NCBI RefSeq assembly: GCF_024704385.1
Contig: NZ_JAJDFX010000002.1
Coordinates: 1,116,001-1,180,000 of the forward strand
DNA length: 64,000 nucleotides
Origin: Cellulomonas sp. P24
GTDB lineage: Bacteria; Actinomycetota; Actinomycetes; Actinomycetales; Cellulomonadaceae
Reading direction: 5' to 3'
Shown: piece after piece, positions 46,327-55,032 of the stretch
How positions within the stretch are numbered: the first letter of the stretch is position 1
Layout of the letters: every line of letters starts with the position of its first letter
The notes under the pieces: model-generated
Databases searched by the model: none
The model's input: only the letters and a program-made list of their open reading frames with translations
Told to the model about the DNA's origin: nothing
Translations under genes and position numbers: made by a program

Positions 46327-47919
46327 TCAGGTGACGGTGCCGAGCTGCCAGGGCACGAACTCCTCCTGACCGATGTCGAGGCCCTCGCTCACGGTCTGCT
46401 CGCCGGAGGCCACGGCGATGATCCGCTCGAAGATCTCGTCGCCGACCTCGTCGAGGCTCGCGGTGCCGTCGACGACCCGGCCGCAGTCGAGGTCCATGTC
46501 CTCGGACATCCGCTCGAACATCTCGGTGTTCGTGGCGAGCTTGATCGACGGGGTCGGGCGGCACCCGAACACCGAGCCCCGGCCCGTCGTGAAGCACACG
46601 ACCGTCGCTCCCCCGGCGACGATGCCCGTCACCGAGACCGGGTCGTAGCCCGGGGTGTCCATGAAGACCAGCCCGCGCTCGGTGACCGGCTCGGCGTACT
46701 CGACGACGGCCGAGAGGTCCGCCTGACCGGCCTTCGCCACCGCACCGAGGGACTTCTCGAGGATCGTGGTCAGCCCACCCGCCTTGTTGCCCGGCGACGG
46801 GTTGTTGTCGAGAGTCCCGCCACCGGCCGCGGCGTACTCCTGCCACCAGTCGAGCCGGTCGAGCAGACGCCGGCCGACGGCCTCCGAGGCTGCGCGTCGC
46901 GTGAGCAGGTGCTCGGCGCCGAAGACCTCGGGGGTCTCGGCCAGCACCGACGTCCCGCCGGCCGCGACGAGCAGGTCCGACGCGCGACCGAGTGCCGGGT
47001 TCGCGGTGATCCCCGAGTAGCCGTCCGAACCTCCGCAGTTCAGTCCGAGCACGATCTCGCTGATCGGCGCGGGTTCGCGACGCCGCGCGTCGAGCACCGG
47101 GAGCATCTCCGTGATCAGGTCGACGCCGGCCCGCACCGTCGCCCGCACGCCGCCGTTGTCCTGGATGGTGAGGGTCTGCACCAGGGTGTCCGCCGGCAGG
47201 TCCAGCCCGTCGACGAGCGACTGCACCGGCACCATCTCGCACCCGAGGCCGAGGACCAGCAGGCCACCGACGTTGGGATGTTGCGCATACCCACGCAGAG
47301 TCCTGACCAGCGTGTTCGCACCGTCACTCCCGGGCACGAGCCCGCAGCCGCTCTGGTGCGTGAGGGCGATCACCCCGTCCACGTGGGGATAGGCGTCGAG
47401 GGCCGCACCGCGGAACTGGTCGGCGATCATCTTGGCGGTCGAGGCCGAGCAGTTCACCGAGGTGAGCACCGCGACGAAGTTGCGCGTGCCCACGCGGCCG
47501 TTCGCGCGGTGGTAGCCCTGGAACGTCCGCACCGGACCCGTCGGGACCGGGAGCACCGTGCGCGCCGTCCCGAACTCGTGCACCCGGGCGGTCCCGTCCA
47601 TGCCCAGGTTGTGCGAGTGGACGTGGTCTCCGGCCGAGATGTCCGCGGTGGCGCGGCCGATCGACTGCCCGTACTTGTGGACCGTCTGCCCGGCCGGGAC
47701 GTCGTGCAGCGCGAGCTTGTGGCCACGCGGCACATCGCCGCGCAGCACCAGCACCGCAGTGGGTGTGCGCAGGGTCGTGCCGGCGTCCAGGTCCCTCGTC
47801 GCGATCGCGACGTCGTCGTCGGGGCGCAGGACGAGGGCGACGTCGGAGACGTCCACGACCCCCACGGCGTCGTCGGGCAGGTCCGCGGCGTCGTGCACGG
47901 GGCGGGTCTCGCTGGTCAT
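46327..47919 (-). CDS. uxaA: altronate dehydratase
   Basis: A 530-residue protein starting at ATG 47919, ten bases after manD. The N-terminal SAF domain (DVALVLRPDDDVAIATRDLDAGTTL, VPRGHKLALHDVPAGQTVHKYGQSIGRAT) is followed by the large dehydratase domain (FVAVLTSVNCSASTAKMIADQF, THQSGCGLVPGSDG, LGLNCGGSDGYSGITANPALGRASD, DNNPSPGNKAGGLTTILEKSLGA, GFDTPGYD-like VFMDTPGYDPVSVTG). It turns D-altronate, from galacturonate, into 2-keto-3-deoxygluconate. Its presence shows that the locus handles galacturonate (pectin) as well as glucuronate. Confidence 0.95.
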   Translation of the reverse strand: MTSETRPVHDAADLPDDAVGVVDVSDVALVLRPDDDVAIATRDLDAGTTLRTPTAVLVLRGDVPRGHKLALHDVPAGQTVHKYGQSIGRATADISAGDHVHSHNLGMDGTARVHEFGTARTVLPVPTGPVRTFQGYHRANGRVGTRNFVAVLTSVNCSASTAKMIADQFRGAALDAYPHVDGVIALTHQSGCGLVPGSDGANTLVRTLRGYAQHPNVGGLLVLGLGCEMVPVQSLVDGLDLPADTLVQTLTIQDNGGVRATVRAGVDLITEMLPVLDARRREPAPISEIVLGLNCGGSDGYSGITANPALGRASDLLVAAGGTSVLAETPEVFGAEHLLTRRAASEAVGRRLLDRLDWWQEYAAAGGGTLDNNPSPGNKAGGLTTILEKSLGAVAKAGQADLSAVVEYAEPVTERGLVFMDTPGYDPVSVTGIVAGGATVVCFTTGRGSVFGCRPTPSIKLATNTEMFERMSEDMDLDCGRVVDGTASLDEVGDEIFERIIAVASGEQTVSEGLDIGQEEFVPWQLGTVT

Positions 47920-47929
47920 CCGGGCCGCC

Positions 47930-49159
47930 TCACCAGTCGTGGATCGTGCCGTCGCGCAGCCGGTTCACCGGCAGGTACGCGGGGGTGTAGGGGAACGCTC
48001 CGGCGGCCTCGAGGTCGAGCTCGACGCCGAGGCCAGGTGCCTCCCCCGGATCGAGCAGCCCGTCGATGAAGCTGTAGCCGGTACGGAAGACCTCGAGCGT
48101 CTCCGCGTTGTGCGGCATGTACTCCTGGATCCCGAAGTTGTGGATCGCGACGTCCAGGTGCAGTGCGGCTGCCATCCCCACCGGCGAGACGTCGGTCGGT
48201 CCGTGGAAGCCCGACCGGATCTGGTAGATCGCGGCGAAGTCCATGAGCTTGCGCACCGCCGTGATCCCACCGGCGTGCGTCACGGAGGAGCGCACGTAGT
48301 CGATCAGCTGCTCGGTGATGAGCGTCTGGTAGTCCTGCACGGAGTTGAAGACCTCGCCGATCGCCAGCGGAGTCGTGGTCTGCGACCGCACGCGCCGCAG
48401 CGCCTCCTGGTTCTCGGCAGGCGTGCAGTCCTCGAGCCAGAAGAGCTCGTACGGTTCGAGCGAACGTCCGAGCCGCGCAGCCTCGTTCGGGGTGAGGCGG
48501 TGGTGGGCGTCGTGCAGCAATGGCAGCTCGGGACCGAACTCCGCTCGCACCGCCTCGAAGACACCCGGCACGTGCCGCAGGTACGCCGCCGTGTCCCAGG
48601 TCTCCACGGCCGGGACCGCAGCCCGCCCGGCAGGTTCGTAGTCGTACTTCTGCCCACGTGCCTGGTCGTGGCCGACGCCGTAGACCTTGCCCAGACCCGG
48701 GACCCCGGTCTGGACCCGGATGGCCCGGAAGCCCTCGTCGAGGTGGTTGTAGATCGAGGTCACGAGCGCCTCGACGGTCGTCCCCGAGGCGTGCCCGTAC
48801 GCGAGCGCCCCACGCCGGCTGCGCCCGCCGAGCAGCTGATAGACCGGCAGCCCGGCGACCTTGCCCTTGATGTCCCACAGCGCCATGTCGACCGCGGCGA
48901 TCGCGGCCATCGTGACTGGGCCGCGACGCCAGTAGGCGCCGCGGTGGAGGTACTGCCAGGTGTCCTCGATCGCGTGCGGGTCACGCCCGATCAGCAACGG
49001 CGCGACGTGGTCGCGGAGGTACGAGGCCGCGGCGAGCTCACGACCGTTGAGCGTGGCGTCCCCGAGACCGACGACGCCGTCGCTCGTCGTCAGTCTGAGC
49101 GTGACGAAGTTGCGGCCCGGACTGGTGACCACGACCTCGGCGGAGTCGATGGTCGTCAT
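47930..49159 (-). CDS. manD: D-mannonate dehydratase of the enolase superfamily (ManD/RspA type)
   Basis: A 409-residue protein starting at ATG 49159. It matches the ManD group: [82 protein letters not shown]. The metal ligands are in [32 protein letters not shown] and IGEVFNS, and the active-site His in [12 protein letters not shown]. It ends IHDW as ManD proteins do. It catalyses the same reaction as UxuA by a different fold. It is the first enzyme gene of the operon and is preceded, with an ATGA overlap, by a short leader ORF. Confidence 0.9.
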   Translation of the reverse strand: MTTIDSAEVVVTSPGRNFVTLRLTTSDGVVGLGDATLNGRELAAASYLRDHVAPLLIGRDPHAIEDTWQYLHRGAYWRRGPVTMAAIAAVDMALWDIKGKVAGLPVYQLLGGRSRRGALAYGHASGTTVEALVTSIYNHLDEGFRAIRVQTGVPGLGKVYGVGHDQARGQKYDYEPAGRAAVPAVETWDTAAYLRHVPGVFEAVRAEFGPELPLLHDAHHRLTPNEAARLGRSLEPYELFWLEDCTPAENQEALRRVRSQTTTPLAIGEVFNSVQDYQTLITEQLIDYVRSSVTHAGGITAVRKLMDFAAIYQIRSGFHGPTDVSPVGMAAALHLDVAIHNFGIQEYMPHNAETLEVFRTGYSFIDGLLDPGEAPGLGVELDLEAAGAFPYTPAYLPVNRLRDGTIHDW

Positions 49160-49212
49160 GCGACCACCCGGGTGAACGCCGCCCTCGGGCAGGCGTGCCG
49201 ATCGACAGACAT
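49156..49212 (-). CDS. possible 18-residue leader peptide coupled to manD
   Basis: ATG 49212 lies five bases after a perfect GAGGAG (49218-49223 in complement) and opens [18 protein letters not shown], stopping at TGA 49156-49158, which overlaps the manD ATG as ATGA. The ribosome site is better than that of manD itself. It could be a translational-coupling leader or regulatory upstream ORF. It is short enough that chance cannot be excluded. Confidence 0.5.
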   Translation of the reverse strand: MSVDRHACPRAAFTRVVA

Positions 49213-49225
49213 CGCGTCTCCTCGT

Positions 49226-49272
49226 TGAAACAGCCGGAGTCCCTGAAACAGCATGAACGTCTCTGAAACAGC
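49226..49272. promoter_or_regulatory. three direct repeats TGAAACAGC upstream of the hexuronate operon
   Basis: TGAAACAGC at 49226-49234, 49244-49252 and 49264-49272, with start-to-start spacing of 18 and 20 bases, about two helical turns each. They precede the leader ORF and manD and face the divergent LacI gene. TGAAAC is a common LacI half-site; several regulators could bind here. Confidence 0.6.
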
Positions 49273-49385
49273 AGTCAGAGGCTATCACCGCTCATGTCGA
49301 CTCGATCAAAGTGGCCTTTGACCTGCATATTCGATGGCTCTTCCACGATCAGGGACGCCTCTGCGGAGTAGGTTCTGGTGAGTGC

Positions 49386-49415
49386 TTGACGATTTGCTGC
49401 ATCCGTTTGCATACT
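49386..49415 (+). promoter_or_regulatory. promoter of the hexuronate LacI gene with internal operator
   Basis: TTGACG (49386-49391), 18-base spacer, CATACT (49410-49415). The spacer holds TGCATCCGTTTGCA (49398-49411), an imperfect palindrome with outer TGCA/TGCA arms and a CG near the centre, a plausible autoregulatory LacI site. Confidence 0.55.
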
Positions 49416-49434
49416 GAGCCGGTGCCACGCCGAC

Positions 49435-50475
49435 GTGGCCAGTGACCGCACCGACGGGGGTGAGCGCGTGGTGGTGAGTGCGCGTGATGTTGCTCGGGTG
49501 GCGGGGGTGTCGGTCTCGACGGTGTCGCGGGCGTTGTCGCGTCCGGGTGAGGTGGCGCCGGGGACGTTGGCGAAGGTGCTCGATACGGCGCGGGGGATGG
49601 GGTATCGGCCGAACCTGGTGGCGCGGGGGTTGACCACGGGGCGTACGGGGTTGATCGGGTTGGTGGTGCCGGACATCGAGAACCCGTTCTTCGCGTCGGT
49701 GACCAAGGGGGTCCAGGACCGGGCGCGGGCGGCGGGGTTGGCGGTGGTGATCGCGGACTGTGACGAGGATCCGTCGCGGGAGGCGGATCTGGTGCGGGAC
49801 ATGGCCCGTCAGGTCGATGGGATCGTGGTGTGCTCCCCGCGGTCCCCGGACGAGGTGATCGAGGACCTGGCGCGGGAGTCGACGATCGTGCTGGTCAACC
49901 GCCGGTGCGGGCAGATCCCGGCGGTGCTGATCGACAACCTGGCCGGGGTGGGGTTGGCGTTGGAGCACCTGCGGGCGTTGGGGCATCGGCGGATCGCCTA
50001 TGCGGGGGGCCCGGCCACGTCGTGGTCCACGCGGGCCCGGTGGGCTGCGGCGCAGGCGTTCGCGACCGCGCACCCGGACACCGACCTGGTGGACCTGGGG
50101 TCCTTCGCGCCGTACGTGTCGGGGGGTGTGGCGGCCGGGGACCTGCTGATCGCCTCGGGGGCCAGTGCGGTCCTGGCCTACAACGACCTGGTCGCGTTCG
50201 GGCTGCTGGACCGGTTGGCCCACCGCGGGGTCAACGTCCCCGGCGACATCTCGGTCGTCGGGGTCGACAACATCCCCATGTCCGCCCTGGTCTCCCCCGC
50301 CCTGACCAGCGTCGGCATCCCCCTGGTCAACTGCGGACGCGCCGGCGTCGACCTCCTCGTCGCCCGCCTACGCGACCCCCAGACCCCCCCGACCCACCAC
50401 CACGACCTGTCCTTCCAGCTCGTCGTACGCGACTCCACCGCCCCCCACCACACCACCCTGCGCCACACCGCCTGA
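49435..50475 (+). CDS. LacI-family regulator of the hexuronate locus
   Basis: A 346-residue protein if started at GTG 49435; GTG 49468 with GGGGGTGAG before it is an alternative. HTH: VSARDVARVAGVSVSTVSRALSRPGEV; hinge RPNLVARGLTTGRTG; ligand domain complete (GLVVPDIENPFFASVTKGVQDRARAAG, DGIVVCSPRSPDE, IAYAGGPATSWSTRARW, AVLAYNDLVAFGLLDRLAHRG, ISVVGVDNIPMSALVSPALTSVGIP). It stands between the divergent catabolic and transport operons and probably represses both. The first half of the gene strongly prefers G-ending codons and TTG for Leu; from about 50215 nearly every codon ends in C. Confidence 0.9.
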   Translation: MASDRTDGGERVVVSARDVARVAGVSVSTVSRALSRPGEVAPGTLAKVLDTARGMGYRPNLVARGLTTGRTGLIGLVVPDIENPFFASVTKGVQDRARAAGLAVVIADCDEDPSREADLVRDMARQVDGIVVCSPRSPDEVIEDLARESTIVLVNRRCGQIPAVLIDNLAGVGLALEHLRALGHRRIAYAGGPATSWSTRARWAAAQAFATAHPDTDLVDLGSFAPYVSGGVAAGDLLIASGASAVLAYNDLVAFGLLDRLAHRGVNVPGDISVVGVDNIPMSALVSPALTSVGIPLVNCGRAGVDLLVARLRDPQTPPTHHHDLSFQLVVRDSTAPHHTTLRHTA

Positions 50476-50543
50476 CCCACCCCACCACCCGGCCACCACA
50501 CCGACGGACCGAACGCACCACCAGCACCACCACCGGCCGACGA

Positions 50544-50563
50544 CCCGGGCAACGATGCCCGGG
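50544..50563 (+). terminator. 8-bp hairpin with tetraloop in the leader of the binding-protein gene
   Basis: CCCGGGCA (50544-50551), loop ACGA, complement 50556-50563. It lies 68 bases after the LacI stop and 23 bases before the binding-protein ATG, so it may end or attenuate LacI transcription. Confidence 0.55.
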
Positions 50564-50586
50564 CGTACTCAGAGAGAAGGCTGTCC

Positions 50587-51819
50587 ATGAGAAGCGTTAA
50601 GCCGCTCCACCTCGTCGCAGGCGTCGCCGTACTCAGCCTCGCCCTCGCGGCGTGCAGCGCACCGAACTCCGGAGCTGCCGCCAACACCCCGGCCGCGGCG
50701 GCGTCCGCCGGTGCCGTCCCGGACAAGCCGTCCGCCCCGGTCTCGCTGCACATCCTCGACGTCGCCGGGAACCAGAAGCTGACCGGGCCGATGGTGGACG
50801 CGTTCGTGAAGGCCCACCCGGACATCATCTCGTCGGTGAGCTGGGAGAGCGCCGGGGCGCCCGACCTCGTCGGGACGATCAAGCCGCAGGTCGACAGCGG
50901 CAACCTGTCGGTGGACCTCGTGATGACCGGGACCGACGGGCTGTCCGCCGGCATCGAGCAGAACCTGTGGGTGCCGATCGTCAAGGACTACGGCTCGCGG
51001 ATCTCCAACATGGCGAACTACCTCGACCCGGCAGCGAAGATGGAGGCCCTGGCCGACGGCTACGGCGTCGTCACCACCTACTACCCGTCCGGGCCGCTGC
51101 TGCAGTACGACCCGAAGGTCGTCACGAACGTCCCCAAGACCCCGGAGGAGCTGCTCGCCTGGGCCAAGGCCCACCCCGGCAAGTTCGGCTACGCCCGTCC
51201 CGCGAACTCGGGCTCCGGCCGGACCTTCCTCATGGGCCTGCCGTACATGCTCGGTGACAAGGACCCGTCCGACCCCGTGAACGGCTGGGCCAAGACCTGG
51301 GCCTACCTCAAGGACCTCGGCCAGTACATCAACAACTACCCGACCGGCACCGGCGCCCTGATCTCGCAGATGGCCGACGGCACCGTCGCCATGGTGCCGA
51401 CGACAACCGGGTGGGACATCAACCCGCGCGCGCTCGGCCAGGAGCCCGCATCGATCGAGGCCGCGGCCTTCAGCAGCTTCACCTGGGTGACGGACGCGCA
51501 CTACGCCGTCGTCCCGAAGGGGCAGTCGGCGGACAAGATGGCCGCGATCCTCGACCTCCTGCAGTACATGCTCACGCCCGACGTCAACGCGATGGCCTAC
51601 GACAGCGGCTACTTCTACCCGGGCCCGGCGGTCAAGGGCGCCACGCTCGACAAGGCCCCCGCGGCGAGCCAGGAGGTCATCAAGAAGTACGGGCGTGACT
51701 GGTACGACGCCCTGATCGCGAAGGAGCCGAAGGCCGTCCCGCTGACCCCCGCGAACATGGTCAAGGCCTTCGACATGTGGGACCGCGAGGTCGGGACCGG
51801 AAAGTACACGGCGAAGTAA
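50587..51819 (+). CDS. ABC transporter solute-binding lipoprotein, probably for uronates
   Basis: A 410-residue protein starting at ATG 50587 after AGAAGG. Signal MRSVKPLHLVAGVAVLSLALAAC with lipobox LAAC. The mature protein resembles the iron/spermidine/putrescine (PotD/AfuA-like) branch of family-1 binding proteins: GPMVDAFVKAHPDI, YGVVTTYYPSGPLLQYDPKVV, TPEELLAWAKAHPGKFGYARP, GTVAMVPTTTGWDINPRAL. It is followed at once by an ATPase and two permeases of the same class. A uronate or uronate-oligomer substrate is inferred from the adjacent catabolic genes. Confidence 0.87.
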   Translation: MRSVKPLHLVAGVAVLSLALAACSAPNSGAAANTPAAAASAGAVPDKPSAPVSLHILDVAGNQKLTGPMVDAFVKAHPDIISSVSWESAGAPDLVGTIKPQVDSGNLSVDLVMTGTDGLSAGIEQNLWVPIVKDYGSRISNMANYLDPAAKMEALADGYGVVTTYYPSGPLLQYDPKVVTNVPKTPEELLAWAKAHPGKFGYARPANSGSGRTFLMGLPYMLGDKDPSDPVNGWAKTWAYLKDLGQYINNYPTGTGALISQMADGTVAMVPTTTGWDINPRALGQEPASIEAAAFSSFTWVTDAHYAVVPKGQSADKMAAILDLLQYMLTPDVNAMAYDSGYFYPGPAVKGATLDKAPAASQEVIKKYGRDWYDALIAKEPKAVPLTPANMVKAFDMWDREVGTGKYTAK

Positions 51820-51821
51820 CC

Positions 51822-52964
51822 ATGACCATCGCTGCCAGCACGTTCGAGTCACTGGAGCTCGTCGGCCTCGGCCGGAGCTTCGGCGGGGTCGACGCCTTGG
51901 TGGACCTCAACCTGACGGTCCGGGCGGGCGAGTTCATCGCCCTGCTCGGGCCGTCGGGCTGCGGCAAGTCCACCGCGTTGAACTGCCTCGCCGGGCTGCT
52001 CCCCCTCACCCACGGCCAGATCCTCATCGACGGCAAGCGGATCGACACCGTCGCGGCGGAGAACCGCGGGTTCGGCATGGTGTTCCAGAACTATGCGCTC
52101 TTCCCGCACCTGACGGTCGAGAAGAACATCGCGTTCGGGCTCCAGATGCGCAAGGTCCCGAAGGACGAGCTCAAGCGGCGCGTCGCCGAGGCGATCGCGC
52201 TCGTCAAGCTCGAGCAGCACGCCAAGAAGCTCCCCGGCCAGCTCTCGGGCGGCCAGCAGCAGCGCGTCGCGATCGCGCGTGCCGTCGTCCTCGAGCCACG
52301 GCTCGTGCTGATGGACGAGCCGCTGTCGAACCTCGACGCCAAGCTGCGGCTCGAGATGCGCACGGAGATCCGGCGCCTGCACCAGTCGCTCGGGCTGACG
52401 ACCATCTACGTCACCCACGACCAGGAGGAGGCGCTGTCCATGGCGGACCGCCTCGTCGTCCTGCGCGAGGGGCGCGTCCAGCAGGTCGGCACCCCCGAGC
52501 AGCTCCACAACAGCCCGGAGAACTGGCACGTCGCGGACTTCATGGGCTACCGCAACCTGATCGACCTGGACGTCACCGCGGTCGACGGCAACGCCGTGAC
52601 CGTCGCGGACCAGGGCTTCACGCTGCGCGGGACCGCCGTCCACACCCCCCACGTCGGGGACAAGGTGCGGGCCGCGATCCGCCCGGAGGACCTCGTGGTC
52701 GTCTCCCCCACCGTCCCCGTGATCGGCGGCAACACGACGACCGCCACGGTCTCGGTGGTCGAGTACCACGGCCGGGAGTTCGCCGTCGGTGTCACGACAC
52801 CCGGTGGCCGCGGGCTGCACGTGCGGTCGGACCACGCCCCGGTCGTCGGCTCGGTCGTCGAGCTCACGGCCGACCCGGCCCGCGTCCTCGTGTTCCCCGC
52901 AGACCTCGTCGACCCGGAGACGCTCTCGGTCGAGGAACGCGAGCTGGCCGAGGTCCGGAGGTGA
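51822..52964 (+). CDS. ABC transporter ATPase (PotA/UgpC-like)
   Basis: A 380-residue ATPase starting at ATG 51822, two bases after the binding-protein stop. Walker A GPSGCGKST, Q-loop VFQNYALFPHLTV, signature LSGGQQQRVAIARA, Walker B LVLMDEPLSNLDAKL and H-loop IYVTHDQEEAL are all intact. The C-terminal TOBE region (about 245-370, AAIRPEDLVVVSPT, VVEYHGREFAV) is typical of importer ATPases. It energises the permease pair encoded next and overlaps the first of them by GTGA. It is the only ABC importer ATPase gene in the window. Confidence 0.93.
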   Translation: MTIAASTFESLELVGLGRSFGGVDALVDLNLTVRAGEFIALLGPSGCGKSTALNCLAGLLPLTHGQILIDGKRIDTVAAENRGFGMVFQNYALFPHLTVEKNIAFGLQMRKVPKDELKRRVAEAIALVKLEQHAKKLPGQLSGGQQQRVAIARAVVLEPRLVLMDEPLSNLDAKLRLEMRTEIRRLHQSLGLTTIYVTHDQEEALSMADRLVVLREGRVQQVGTPEQLHNSPENWHVADFMGYRNLIDLDVTAVDGNAVTVADQGFTLRGTAVHTPHVGDKVRAAIRPEDLVVVSPTVPVIGGNTTTATVSVVEYHGREFAVGVTTPGGRGLHVRSDHAPVVGSVVELTADPARVLVFPADLVDPETLSVEERELAEVRR

Positions 52965-53896
52965 CGGCGCCGGCGGTCGCCCGGCGCAAGCCGACGAGGT
53001 CGACCGCGAGTCTGCGGCACCGCCTCGCCGAGCGGGGCATCGACCTCTCCCTGCTCATGCTCGTGCCCGCCCTGGTCTTCGCGCTCGTGCTGTTCGTCTA
53101 CCCGTTCTCCTACGGGATCGGTCTGACGTTCCAGCCCACCGCGGCGATCCAGAAGCAGTGGGGCGGGGGCGTGCTCTCCAACTACCTGGCCTTCTTCAAG
53201 GACCCGTTCGTGCTGAACTCGGTCTGGCTGACGATGAAGCTCGCGATGCCCGCGGCGCTGTTCAACGTCCTGGCGTCGATCCCGATGGCGTTCAAGCTGC
53301 GCCGCCGGTTCCGCGGGAAGAAGTTCCTCACGACGCTCCTCGTGCTGCCGATCGCCCTCGGCACCGTGCTGACGGCCCAGGGGCTGCTGATCTTCGCCGG
53401 CCGGCAGGGCTGGCTCAACCGGTTCCTCATCCAGATCGGCGTGATCGACCAGCCGCTCGCCCTGGTGAACAACTACCTCGGCGTGTTCTTCTCGCTGGTC
53501 ATCTCCGGGTTCCCGTTCGCGTTCCTGCTCATCTCGTCGTACCTGTCGGGCATCGACCCGTCGATCGAGGCCGCGGCGAAGACCATGGGAGCCGGCTGGG
53601 CGCAGCGCTTCCGACGGGTGATCCTCCCGCTGCTGGCCCCTGGGCTCGCGACGACGTTCATCCTCACGTTCGTGCTCGCGTTCAGCGTCTTCCCGTCGGC
53701 CCGGCTCGTCGGTGACGCGATGGGCTCGACCCGCGTGATGGCCCTCATGGCGTATCGCGCGTTCGGGGAGCAGACGGACTACGGGATGGCCTCGACGATC
53801 GCGATCATGATGGGGCTCGTCGAGCTGGTCGTCATCGCCGTCGTCCTGATGTGGCGCTCGTTCCTCTACAAGGGATCGACAGGAGGGAAAGGCTGA
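52961..53896 (+). CDS. ABC transporter permease, PotB type
   Basis: A 311-residue membrane protein starting at GTG 52961 in a GTGA overlap with the ATPase stop, GGAG upstream. Basic N-terminus, then about six helices (LSLLMLVPALVFALVLFVYPFSYGIGLTF onward). The EAA loop is PSIEAAAKTMGAGWAQRFRRVILPLLAPGLATTF, of the binding-protein-dependent importer type with the TMGA form seen in PotB/CysT-like proteins. It pairs with the next permease (TGATG overlap). Confidence 0.92.
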   Translation: MTAPAVARRKPTRSTASLRHRLAERGIDLSLLMLVPALVFALVLFVYPFSYGIGLTFQPTAAIQKQWGGGVLSNYLAFFKDPFVLNSVWLTMKLAMPAALFNVLASIPMAFKLRRRFRGKKFLTTLLVLPIALGTVLTAQGLLIFAGRQGWLNRFLIQIGVIDQPLALVNNYLGVFFSLVISGFPFAFLLISSYLSGIDPSIEAAAKTMGAGWAQRFRRVILPLLAPGLATTFILTFVLAFSVFPSARLVGDAMGSTRVMALMAYRAFGEQTDYGMASTIAIMMGLVELVVIAVVLMWRSFLYKGSTGGKG

Positions 53897-54819
53897 TGAC
53901 CGCCCAGACCGCTCCACCGCGGACGGACGTCCCCGCGCCGACCGGCCGGGCCGCGACGAAGGCTGCCAACCGGGTCCCCGGTGAACGCTCGCTCGCCGCA
54001 GCACCCTCGACCTGGTTCGTGTGGGCCGGGACGGCCGCGTTCTTCGTCTTCCTGATCGGGATCCTCATCAGCGTGATCGTGGACTCGCTCGGCACGTCCT
54101 GGTTCACCAACTGGCTCCCGGAGGGCTTCACCACCACGTGGTACGCGAGCGCGTGGGACACCTTCGGCATGGCGCACATCATCGGGGTCACCCTCGTCGT
54201 CGCCCTGGCCGTGATCGTCGTCTCCGTCGTGGTCGGGGTGCCCGCCGCATACATGCTCGCGAGGCGCGACTTCCCGTTCAAGAAGGTCGTGACGTTGCTG
54301 TTCCTGCTGCCCGTGCTGATGCCGCCGATCACCTACGGCATCCCGCTGGCCACCGTGATGTACAACCTCGGGCTCGGACGCACGCTCACTGCGGTGATCC
54401 TCGTGAACCTGGTCCCGTCGATCCCGTTCGTCATCATGACCATGACGCCGTTCATCGAGCAGATCAACCCGGCGATCGAGAACGCGGCCCGGATGTCCGG
54501 GGCGAACATGCGGAAGGTGTTCACCAAGATCCTCTTCCCGCTGCTGGTGCCCGGTGTTCTCGCGGCGTCGATCCTCGTCCTGGTCCGCACGGTCGGGATG
54601 TTCGACCTCACGTTCCTGGTGTCCGGCCCCGACTCGGACACGCTCGTCGTGGCGATCTACCGGGCGATGACCGCGGCGGGAGGCGGGCAGATCCGTCAGC
54701 TCGTGTCCTCGATGGCCGTCGTCTACACGGTGACGATGATGGTCATCCTCATCGTGGCGCTCCGGTACGTGAGCCCGACCCAGCTCGTCGCGCGGGTCAA
54801 GGAGTCCCGGGAGGACTGA
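53896..54819 (+). CDS. ABC transporter permease, PotC type
   Basis: A 307-residue protein starting at ATG 53896 in a TGATG overlap with the preceding stop, after AGGAGGG. Pro/Ala-rich cytoplasmic start, then six helices (VWAGTAAFFVFLIGILISVIVDSL onward). EAA loop: NPAIENAARMSGANMRKVFTKILFPLLVPGVLAASI. It completes the uptake operon (binding protein, ATPase, two permeases). Confidence 0.92.
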   Translation: MTAQTAPPRTDVPAPTGRAATKAANRVPGERSLAAAPSTWFVWAGTAAFFVFLIGILISVIVDSLGTSWFTNWLPEGFTTTWYASAWDTFGMAHIIGVTLVVALAVIVVSVVVGVPAAYMLARRDFPFKKVVTLLFLLPVLMPPITYGIPLATVMYNLGLGRTLTAVILVNLVPSIPFVIMTMTPFIEQINPAIENAARMSGANMRKVFTKILFPLLVPGVLAASILVLVRTVGMFDLTFLVSGPDSDTLVVAIYRAMTAAGGGQIRQLVSSMAVVYTVTMMVILIVALRYVSPTQLVARVKESRED

Positions 54820-54978
54820 CTGGTCTGAGTGGACTGACGGGTCCGAGCGGACCACGTGGTCTGACAGGAGCAAGACACGCCGGCCGGCAGGGGGCTGCTG
54901 GCGTCGTCGGCCCGCAGGCAGACTGGGGGCTGCATGCAGGCCAGGGGTCTGCCGTCACGGACAGACCACCACCCGGCT

Positions 54979-55007
54979 GGGGCGGGGCGAGCATCTCGCC
55001 CCGCCCC
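54979..55007 (+). terminator. 13-bp terminator after the hexuronate uptake operon
   Basis: GGGGCGGGGCGAG (54979-54991), loop CAT, complement 54995-55007, perfect. It lies 160 bases after the last permease and 25 bases before the next gene start. Between them is a degenerate repeat of GGTCTGAGTGGACTGA-like units and the palindrome GACCACGTGGTC (54850-54861). Confidence 0.75.
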
Positions 55008-55032
55008 GGTCGCGACCACCCGGGAGACACCT

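Noticed and set aside
54820-54900. Collagen-like Gly-x-y reading (GLTGLSGLTGPSG) after the last hexuronate permease
   Set aside because: It arises from degenerate short repeats in a non-coding spacer, has no start or ribosome site, and lies in a shadow frame of the permease.
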